Below, in pieces: positions 43,855 to 51,700 of a stretch of 64,000 bases of DNA (positions within the stretch are counted from its first letter, which is position 1; the number at the start of each line of letters is the position of its first letter). A program made the translations under genes and the position numbers. The DNA is from Sagittula salina (GTDB lineage Bacteria > Pseudomonadota > Alphaproteobacteria > Rhodobacterales > Rhodobacteraceae). The DNA lies in the NCBI RefSeq assembly GCF_017813235.1, contig NZ_JAGISH010000011.1, positions 1 to 64,000 on the forward strand, given 5' to 3'. The notes under the pieces were generated by a model that worked only from the letters and a program-made list of their open reading frames with translations, had not been told where the DNA came from and made no database searches.

Positions 43855-45429
43855 ATGTTGTGGTCACTCATCAAGATCGTCGTTTTCGTCGCACTGGTCG
43901 CCGCGCTGACCCTCGGGCTCGGTTACCTCATCGAGGCGGATGGCTCGGGGCTGGCGCAGGCCCGCATCACTCTGGCCGGGGTGGAATACACGCTTACACC
44001 GCTGATGATGGTTCTCGGCGCCATCGTCCTCGTTGCGGCGGTCTGGGTTCTCATTCAGGTGGTTGCGCTGCTGGTCGCCACTCTGCGGTTCATCAACGGC
44101 GATGAAACCGCGCTGTCGAGGCATTTCCACCGCAACCGCGAACGCAAGGGATACGAGGCGCTGTCCGAAGGCATGATGGCGCTGGCTTCGGGCGAAGGAC
44201 GGCTTGCCATCGCCAAGGCGCAACGCGCGGAGAAGTACCTGCACAAGCCGGAACTGACCGACCTGATCACCGCGCAGGCGGCGGAAATGGTCGGCGACCG
44301 CCAAAAGGCGGAGCAGGTCTACAAGCGCCTGCTGCAGCGTGATTCCACGCGCTTTGTCGGCATCAGGGGTATCATGCACCAGAAGCTCGCGGCGGGGGAT
44401 ACCGACACCGCGCTGGCCCTGGCCGAACGCGCCTTTGCGATCAAGCCGAAGCACGAAGAGGTGCAGGACACTCTGCTGCGCCTGCAGGCCGAAAAGGAAG
44501 ACTGGGCAGGCGCGCGAAAGACCCTGTCGGCCAAGCTGAAGCACGGATCCCTGCCGCGCGACGTCTACAAGCGGCGCGACGCGGTGTTGGCGCTCAGCCA
44601 GGCGACCGAGATCGAGAACCGTGACGAGAGCCTCGCCGCCGCCGAAAAGGCGATCGAGGCGAACAGGAATTCGCCGGACCTCGTCCCCGCCGCCGCAAAG
44701 GCCGCCCGCGCCTACATCGCGCAGAAGCGCCCGCGCAACGCCATGCGCGTGCTCAAGAAAGCGTGGGAGACCCACCCGCATCCCGACCTCGCCGCAGCCT
44801 TTGCGGAGATCGAGCCGAACGAGACCCCCGACCAGCGCATCAAGCGTTTCGTGCCGCTGACCCGGATCAACCCGGAGCACCGCGAGACAAGGCTCCTGCT
44901 GGCGGAACTGAACCTCGCCGCCGAAAACTTTCCCGAAGCGCGCCGGTCACTGGGCGATCTGCCGGAGAAGGAGCCTGACGCCCGCGTTCTGGCCATCATG
45001 GCGGCCATCGAAAAGGGCGAGGGCGCGAAGGATCAAGTGGTGCGCGCCTGGCTGGCCAAGGCAGTCACCGCGCCGCGTGGTCCGCAGTGGGTCTGCGAGA
45101 ATTGCAACACGATCCACGGCGACTGGCGACCCACCTGTTCGAACTGCGGGGCCTTTGACACGCTGTCCTGGAAGACCCCGCCGCAGTCTGAGGTCGTGCT
45201 GCCCGCAGGCGCCAACATGTTGCCGCTGATTGTCGGCGCACTGGAGGACAAGTCCACCGAGGATCAGGCGGAACCCTCTCCCGCCCCTGCGGATGTCATC
45301 GACATCAGCCCGGCCACTGCCGCGCGCCCCGAGACGGCGCAGGCATCAACCACCGCCTCGACCGAGGCAGAGGACGCGGAGATCGTCGGAGAGCCAGTTC
45401 CGGAAGCCGACAAGAAAGCCGCAAGTTAG
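43855..45429 (+). CDS. HemY-family TPR membrane protein with C-terminal zinc ribbon
   Basis: 524 residues. Two membrane helices (about 5-28 and 43-70) are followed by TPR-type helices to about residue 400. A four-cysteine zinc ribbon, CENCNTIHGDWRPTCSNCG, lies at 414-432 (Cys414, 417, 428, 431), resembling the rubredoxin-like knob of LapB. The tail is acidic and low complexity. HemY was named from haem operons but its role is not in haem chemistry as far as known. It starts 13 bases after the Mic60 stop and ends the hemD operon. Confidence 0.85.
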   Translation: MLWSLIKIVVFVALVAALTLGLGYLIEADGSGLAQARITLAGVEYTLTPLMMVLGAIVLVAAVWVLIQVVALLVATLRFINGDETALSRHFHRNRERKGYEALSEGMMALASGEGRLAIAKAQRAEKYLHKPELTDLITAQAAEMVGDRQKAEQVYKRLLQRDSTRFVGIRGIMHQKLAAGDTDTALALAERAFAIKPKHEEVQDTLLRLQAEKEDWAGARKTLSAKLKHGSLPRDVYKRRDAVLALSQATEIENRDESLAAAEKAIEANRNSPDLVPAAAKAARAYIAQKRPRNAMRVLKKAWETHPHPDLAAAFAEIEPNETPDQRIKRFVPLTRINPEHRETRLLLAELNLAAENFPEARRSLGDLPEKEPDARVLAIMAAIEKGEGAKDQVVRAWLAKAVTAPRGPQWVCENCNTIHGDWRPTCSNCGAFDTLSWKTPPQSEVVLPAGANMLPLIVGALEDKSTEDQAEPSPAPADVIDISPATAARPETAQASTTASTEAEDAEIVGEPVPEADKKAAS

Positions 45430-45444
45430 GGCTTTTCAAGGTGC

Positions 45445-45468
45445 GGACGGCCTGCTATTGGGCCGTCC
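45445..45468 (+). terminator. Hairpin after HemY, upstream of tRNA-Thr
   Basis: GGACGGCC / GGCCGTCC, with an eight-base loop, begins 15 bases after the HemY stop. There is no T tract, so termination may be weak. Confidence 0.5.
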
Positions 45469-45475
45469 ACCAGAT

Positions 45476-45551
45476 GCCGGTGTAGCTCAGCTGGTAGAGC
45501 ACGTCATTCGTAATGATGGGGTCGGGGGTTCGAGTCCCTTCACCGGCACCA
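45476..45551 (+). tRNA. tRNA-Thr (anticodon CGT)
   Basis: 76 bases folding as a cloverleaf: acceptor GCCGGTG/CACCGGC, D arm GCTC-AGCTGGTA-GAGC, anticodon stem CGTCA/TGATG with loop TTCGTAA (anticodon CGT), T arm with TTCGAGT, and encoded CCA. Its last bases form the left attachment repeat of the following island. Confidence 0.95.
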
Positions 45552-45552
45552 C
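45538..45552 (+). repeat. Left attachment repeat of the tRNA-Thr island
   Basis: CTTCACCGGCACCAC covers the tRNA 3' end plus one base. The identical 15-mer occurs at 54615-54629. The direct repeat brackets all the foreign-looking sequence and a recombinase remnant lies 60 bases inside, as expected for a tRNA-targeting tyrosine recombinase. Confidence 0.85.
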
Positions 45553-45612
45553 TAACAGGCCCGAGCCATTGATAAGCCTCAGCTTTGACACGAGCTGACA
45601 TAGGCGTAGACC

Positions 45613-46225
45613 ATGGCGAAGACCAAAATCACCCCGACATCCGTGCCGTTTACATTTGTAAAGGCGGGCATCTTTTACTTCAGCCGACGCGTTCCGCGTG
45701 ATCTTCGGCACCGTTATTCTTCCAATCGAGTATCGTATTCGCTTTGGACACGGGCGGCCGCAATCGCCGCGTCTCGGGCGACCAAGGCGGCCCAGCAGCT
45801 TGATCAGTTCTGGTATCATCTGCGGGTCGAAGAGACGGACATTCCTGGCAAGCACCTCATCCGGCAAGCCGTCAACGACTCGCCCGGCGTCATCACCGCA
45901 CCTCAGCTTACTGCTGTAGCCACACAGAGCGCCGCTGTGAGCCTTACTGAAGCTATCTGCGCTCAAAAGCAAGGGGCGTCCTGCCACCTTCCAGCGGGCT
46001 GCAGAACGCGCCTGTGGCTACGTCACCGACGTATGCGGCGACAAGGACATCACGCAGTACACCTAGGCGGACGCGAATCGCTTACGGGACGACCTTATCG
46101 AGCGCAAGCTGGCGGGCAGCAGCATCACGAGGGTCTTCGGGACCGTGCGCTCGGTCATCAACTTCGCCGCCAGCGAGATCGGCATCGACTTCACCAATCC
46201 GTTCGGCAAGGTCTACTACGACCGC
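45613..46225 (+). pseudogene. Tyrosine recombinase (phage-type integrase), inactivated
   Basis: The frame starts MAKTKITPTSVPFTFVKAG and carries FYFSRRVPRDLRHRY, the arm-binding start of this integrase type. A frameshift near 45970 moves the similarity to another frame (TFQRAAERACGYVTDVCGDK), which then meets an in-frame TAG at 46064-46066 and continues as GSSITRVFGTVRSVINFAAS up to FGKVYYDR near 46225. There it is cut by unrelated sequence. The catalytic domain with the Arg...His-x-x-Arg...Tyr residues is entirely missing. Position 61 bases after a tRNA fits the original integration gene. Confidence 0.85.
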
Positions 46226-46486
46226 AGGCTTGAACTCGGCCAGCTTCAGGGGCGAGCGGAGGCCCATCGCCTCGATGCCATGGCGCAGGACTTCGAGCGT
46301 CCCGCGCTGGTCGATCTGTTTGCGCAGCCGGTCCAGCACCGCATCCGCGCCGCGCTTCTCCAGCACGTCCCAAGCCTTGGGCTGTGACACCCGCACCCAG
46401 TCCAGCACATCCGCCGGGAACATGGCTCGCTCCGCGTCATACCGCGCCGAATCCGCCGGGTCGAAGGCCCAGCCATGCGCGGCCAA
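46226..46486 (-). pseudogene. hsdR: Fragment of a type I restriction enzyme HsdR subunit
   Basis: The minus-strand frame reads LAAHGWAFDPADSARYDAE, VLDRLRKQIDQRGTLEVLRH and GLRSPLKLAEFKPA, a stretch I recognise from the N-terminal part of one HsdR group. It is joined head-on to the integrase fragment at about 46225 and to an IS5-type fragment at about 46487, so both ends are broken. About 87 codons remain out of the usual 1000. Confidence 0.6.
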
Positions 46487-46640
46487 ATGGGCGCATATCG
46501 GGGTCGAACCAGATCGTCAGCGAGCCACGGCGCTTGAGCGCTTCATTGTAGGCTGGCCAGTTCTTGGTCTTGTAGGTCGGGGGTGTAGGTCTGCTCATGC
46601 ACCCCAGCTACTACGCTGGATTCATGAGATGAATCCCACA
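46487..46640 (-). mobile_element. 5' end fragment of an IS5-family insertion sequence
   Basis: From ATG 46598 the minus strand reads MSRPTPPTYKTKNWPAYNEA followed by LKRRGSLTIWFDPDM, the start of an IS5-type transposase, and then diverges into the HsdR fragment. Upstream of the ATG, the element's leader and probable end (GCACAAATCCCG on the minus strand, about 46630-46655) are visible. The remaining transposase is missing. Confidence 0.7.
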
Positions 46641-46659
46641 CGGGATTTGTGCAACATGT

Positions 46660-46916
46660 GTAATCGCCCCATGCGAAAGAGGTAATTTTAGAGCTGGCTG
46701 CCGCGTGTCACCGGGTGCTGAAATGTGTCCGGCCTCAAGATGCGGCGTCGAGCATGCCGCGGGCCCGCATGGTGTTCGAAGGTCGGGTCCAGATCAAAGC
46801 CGCGTGCTCGATGGCACTCTGTTGCGCACTGGTTCTCCCGATCCCGTCTCTCGACTGTTGCGCCAAACTGCTCCTTGCCCTCTTCCGCTCCGACGTTCTC
46901 GCGATCGACGGTCGGC
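46660..46916. other. Unrecognised island sequence between IS fragments
   Basis: About 250 bases with open frames on both strands, none showing a ribosome site or a family pattern. It probably contains further eroded IS sequence. Confidence 0.4.
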
Positions 46917-47639
46917 TTATGCCGCCGCGACCGGAGACTGATAGACACCACCCCTGGCCATCAGAGCCCAGACGATGCGCGCCATTTTGTTCGTCAGTGC
47001 CACGCGCACCAGCATCGGCGGCTTGCGCGACAGCATGCCGCCGAGCCACGTGCCGGGCTTGGCCGAAGCGTGGGTATGCCGTTTGATAATGACGCTGTTG
47101 GCCCGATGATCAGCAGGCGTCGCAGGGACCGCTCGCCCATCTTCGACGATTGCAATCAACTTCGATGCATTCGCTGCCCCCTGTGGCACGACCTGTCCGA
47201 ACTCGCTCAAATGCCCTCGCAGTGCATTGATGGCCTGGGTCCGCTGCCGGATCAGAAGCTCGCGCACGCGAAACACCATCGCCGCGCCCTGCGTCTCTTC
47301 GCTCTTCCCAGGCACGAAGCGCATCGTCGGACGTAGCGCGGCCTCGCAGATCGCCTCGGCACCGGCCGCATCGTTTTTCTGACGCTTCACGAAGGGCTTC
47401 ACGTAGGCGGGCGGGATCAGCCGCACCTCATGTCCCAGCTTGCCGATCTCGCGCCCCCAGAAATGAGCGCCGCCACAGGCCTCCATTGCGACGACACAAG
47501 ACGGAAGCTGGCCGAAAAACTCCAGCACCTGAGCGCGCCGCAACTTCTTGCGTAGGACGGCACGGCCAGTGCCATCGGCCCCATGCACCTGAAATACATT
47601 CTTCGCCAGATCGAGCCCGACCGTGATAGTCTCTGACAT
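46917..47639 (-). pseudogene. IS110-family transposase with internal deletion
   Basis: The frame starts MSETITVGLDLAKNVFQVHG (DEDD-type nuclease start of IS110) and runs through EACGGAHFWGREIGKLGHEV and KNDAAGAEAICEAALRP to about residue 170. It then jumps, via a short out-of-frame stretch (GRAVPATPADHR), to the family's C-terminus (ANSVIIKRHTHASAKPGTWL and ALTNKMARIVWALMARGGVY). About 100 residues, including the transposase_20 domain, are lacking, so it should be inactive although the frame is open from end to end. Confidence 0.85.
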
Positions 47640-47722
47640 GACCGCTCTCCTATGTGGATCGTTGCAGACACACCTTGGAACACTGATGCCGCCGGAGGGC
47701 GGTCACATCATCAGAGCCGGTT

Positions 47723-48125
47723 CTTCTCCTGCTACTTCCAGCAATCCAGCGGCTCGAACCGCAACAACAAGGGCGGCAAGAGCTTGGCTGACAATCGCAT
47801 CGATGTGGAAAGCGGCGGCATTGGCTACATTGTGCCCGATGGCGTGTTCCTTGTCGATCGGCCCGGTCAGAAGCCCCTCTTCGGGCTCTTCGAGCAGCAT
47901 AACGGCAAGGACACGGCCAAGTTTTTGCGCCAGGTTTATGCCCATACCCAGGCCATGCTCGAAGGTGCCCCTAGCCTGCATTACGATGTGCAACACGAGG
48001 GCGTTTATGTGGGCAATCGTGTCTATTGCCAGTTCGAGCACGAGAGTTGCAAGCAGGCCGTTCTTCAGCGCCTGGCCCGGAGCGAAGATTTCAAACCATT
48101 CGAAGAAAAATTTGAGTTCCTATAG
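47723..48125 (+). pseudogene. 3' part of an unknown gene, truncated by the IS110 remnant
   Basis: The recognisable protein-like part runs FFSCYFQQSSGSNRNNKGGK to FKPFEEKFEFL. Reading back, the frame enters IS110 end sequence and has no credible start. YIVPDGVFLVDRPGQKPLFG followed by LFEQHNGKDTAKFLRQVYAH loosely resembles replication-relaxation proteins of mobile elements, but this is weak. It is followed 70 bases later by a small membrane-protein gene. Confidence 0.4.
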
Positions 48126-48195
48126 CGGGGAATAACCGGTTTACACTTCTCGCCAGGCGGGTAGTCTGCCCGGAAGGAACGAGTGTGGGGGCTTG

Positions 48196-48344
48196 ATGGA
48201 ACTGCTTTTGATTCTCGGCGGCATTGTCTTGGCGCTATATTCGTCTTTGGCCGAAAGAAGAAAGACAAATACATCGTCGTGCAGGAGCGGCGCACCCAGG
48301 TTCGCAATCACGTCATCAAGGTGCTTGGGAAGAAGAGGCGTTAG
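48196..48344 (+). pseudogene. Small single-helix membrane protein, apparently frameshifted
   Basis: ATG 48196 opens MELLLILGGIVLAL, a membrane helix. A shift of one frame at about 48236 gives FVFGRKKKDKYIVVQERRTQ and then VRNHVIKVLGKKRR, with a stop at 48342-48344. The two halves together would make a sensible protein of about 49 residues: one helix and a basic cytoplasmic tail. Without a frameshift neither half makes sense. Alternatively a GTG at 48183 reads the second frame directly, giving 53 residues without the helix. Confidence 0.4.
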
Positions 48345-48345
48345 G

Positions 48346-48768
48346 ATGCTTGTCTCTCGCATAAATAATCTGATAGTGTTTTTCTCGATCTTTGCAATCG
48401 GTTCTTATGCGGAATCCAGCCGGAATCTATCTGATCAATTTGCGCGGCCTGGTTATTTTCGCCTGTCAGGCCTGTTTCCAGAATATCGATCTGTCTGCGT
48501 TGTCCCAGAATACACTCAGGTTTCCAAGTTTGTCTTAGATAATAATTTGGATATTGACGTTGATGTATTCGTGGGTGAGCTTGAAAGCTTTGTAATATTG
48601 GTTTCTGAATCAGGCAATGTGATCTATGAGATTGTAAATTTTACCTCTGACGGCATCAGGGTTATTTTTCAAAACTCTGGTTGTTTTGTTTCTTCTGAAA
48701 GTTGGATCTCAGTAAGAAAGTCCGCTTCTCCTGTGGGCGGGAAATTTTATAAAATAGAAATAGAATAG
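48346..48768 (+). CDS. Small exported protein of unknown family, upstream of the RTX gene
   Basis: 140 residues from ATG 48346. The first 22 residues form a signal peptide (MLVSRINNLIVFFSIFAIGSYA), so the protein is exported; there is no lipobox. The mature part is rich in beta-forming residues and Phe, Val, Ile and Ser, with cysteines in SVCVVPEYT and NSGCFVSSES that could pair. GC is very low (25/60 in 48481-48540). The RTX gene begins 10 bases after its stop, so they form an operon. Its position recalls FrpD, the membrane protein encoded upstream of Neisseria FrpC, though no sequence similarity is visible to me. Confidence 0.6.
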   Translation: MLVSRINNLIVFFSIFAIGSYAESSRNLSDQFARPGYFRLSGLFPEYRSVCVVPEYTQVSKFVLDNNLDIDVDVFVGELESFVILVSESGNVIYEIVNFTSDGIRVIFQNSGCFVSSESWISVRKSASPVGGKFYKIEIE

Positions 48769-48778
48769 GGTTGATAAA

Positions 48779-51700
48779 TTGGACGGCTTTGTAATTCAGA
48801 ATGGTCCCAATGGTGAGTTGTGGTGGGAAGGACTTCCAACGCCGAAGCAGGCGTGGGGTGATGTTGTTAACATGGTTGCTGGTCCTGCGATTGATTTCGC
48901 CCGGTCATTTGGTTTTGACACCACCGGACAAATCAACGCAATGGCTCACACATATGTGGCGGCTAAGTTGGCGTATAATCACCCGGGAGTTAATCCATTT
49001 TCACGTAGTGGTTACCCCTCAACCGCAGAATACATGGGATTCCTTAAGGAGATCGTGCCGGGGATTGCCAAGGTTGTTTCTGGAGAGGCTGACGCTTTGG
49101 CGAAAGCTGATTCTATCAGGGATTTGTACAACAATGCCGTTGGCATGACCATTGCGAGCGTAGGCGCATCGATGGGTTTGACTTGGGGTCAAGTTGAAGA
49201 CCTTCTTCAAGCTGCTGCGGAAAATGGCGAGCTAATTTCAGAGCTAGATGATCCACGCTTAGCAAATGCGCTTGAGGAAGCTTTGAATGGTGAAGTTAAT
49301 ATCGATCTCAACCAGGTCTTTTTAGATGCGACAAATGGGCAAACTGGAATATATTACGATGAGAACGACAGCCCACAGCCGTACTCTTATGTTGAGGGTG
49401 CCTTGGGTGACAACGTTATTGGGGATGGATACGCATACGATTACACACAAGATTTAGATGATGACTACTGGGATTGGGCTGAAAACACAGTAACAAACGA
49501 AAACGGGGATACTTCTCCAAGACCCGTATCCCGGCCTGATGACTTGAATACAGACGGCTCGGGGTTTTGGGATGGTCTTGGTGATCTTCTTGGGCTTTGG
49601 CCTGTTATTATGGATCTCGATCAGGACGGCATCGAGATTTCCATAGCTTCAACTGCGCATTTCGATGTGGATGGAGATGGTTTTCGAGAGCAAACCACCT
49701 GGGCAGCTCCAGACGATGGCTTTCTGGTTATTGATCTGAATGCAGATGGTAGTCGTGGGGCTGGCGATGGAGAGATCAACCAAGGGCGTGAGTTGGCATT
49801 TTCCCTATGGGGCAACTCAGGTGACACCGACCTTCAAGCACTAAGGCGTGCCTTTGACGACAACAACGACGGTATACTGAACTCTCAAGACTCAATTGAG
49901 TCGGAGCTACGTATCTGGCAAGACCTTGACCAGGACGGCGAGACTGATGACGGCGAGCTGCGTACTCTCGGTGAGTGGGGAATCACTCAGATCAGCCTAG
50001 GCTACGATGACGGCTCCGCCTATAGCAACACCGATGACGACGTATCTATTTTTGGAAACACGCTACATGGCCTGGCATCGTTCACCATGAACGGCCAAGT
50101 CGTAGAGGGAGGTGTCGGGGATGTGTCTTTGGCCTATAACTCTATTGGCTGGAGGCGAGTAGAAACGGAAATTGGCTACTCTATAGAGCTCGAAAGCGGG
50201 CAATCTTACAACTATGCTGTAATGGATGGCACAGGTTTAGCTGCCGTGAACCTGACGGCTGATAGGCTCGACGGCGTGACTGGTGATGACCGCAACAACC
50301 AACTCGACGCTCGAAACCACACACGGTCTGTGCAGGTATCTGGCGGGGTTGGGGCGGATGCTATCTATGGCGGGCATATGGACGATCTGCTGTCTGGTGA
50401 TGCGGGCGCGGACCATTTGCTTGGCTATGGTGGCAACGATCAGATTTTCTTTGACGCGCACGACGCTATTGTCCGGGGCGGCTCAGGCTATGACACCGCG
50501 ATCTATATAGGCGACACCGGCATTACCTTTGATCTGCAGACCAACGAGTTCGAAGCAGCCTATGGCGGATCAGGAAACGATACTTTCACCGCAGCGTACT
50601 CAGACAGATCTGTAGCAATCTATGGTGGAGATGGCGCGGATAACATAACTTCTGGCAGTGCTGATGACATGCTGTCCGGGGATGGCGGTAAAGACACGAT
50701 CAAAGCTGCCGGTGGTGACGATATGCTGCTCGGCGGCAGCGCCAATGACAAACTGTACGGACAGGCCGGAGACGACGTCGCATTTGGTGGGGATGGCAAT
50801 GACTACCTGCACGGTGGGTCAGGTGATGACATGCTCATCGGTGGAGTTGGAAAGGACAATATTTTCGGATCGACTGGCGATGACTATCTCTCTGGTGGTG
50901 GCGGACAAGATACGCTACGTGGTGCGGATGGTGACGACCGCCTTCACGGTGGAGCGGGAGCGGATGTTCTGGAAGGCCAGAACGGTGATGATCAGCTCTT
51001 TGGCAATGACGGAAACGATACGTTCCATGGAGGCCATGGCGATGACTATGCCGAAGGTGGCGCGGGCGACGATCTGTTCCATGATAGCCACGGGGATGAC
51101 ATATATCGCGGCAGTGAAGGCAATGACACATTTTCCCTCACGATCTATGGGGGTAACAATGTCGTGCAAGGCGGCACAGGGACTGACAAGCTCATCCTAA
51201 GCGGCAGCGCGAACATGTGGGATTGGAAACATGTACAAAACGGCGCACAAGGCGTCGGTCAGTATCTGTTCTGGTCAAGCGATACCTTTGTCCAGGTGCA
51301 GGACGTAGAGCAGGTCACGTTCAATGGTGGAAATCACCAACTGCATTGGACACATCTGGATCGCCCCTCCACAGCGGAATTCGCACTATCTCTGATTGCC
51401 AGCCATAACCATCTGATTGATGCCCTCGGAACGAATTGGCAAACAGGTGAAGACTGGTGGCTGAGCCATGGACAGGGCGAAGACAAGCAGATCACGTTCA
51501 ATGCTCTGCAATACCTTGCTGCAAATGCCGATGTTTACAACGCTTATGGCATCCATCTCTTCAATGCAACGAAGCACTATATCAACCATGGTCGGGATGA
51601 GGGCCGAAGTACCGGCAACTTCAATGCTGAGCAATACTTGCGCAATTACGCTGACGTGCGGGCAGCCTATGGCACCGATCTATCGGGGGCAACTATCCAT

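Noticed and set aside
41715..43874. Long open frame (719 codons) opposite hemD and Mic60
   Set aside because: Arg/Gly-rich antisense translation of a coupled operon; no motif.
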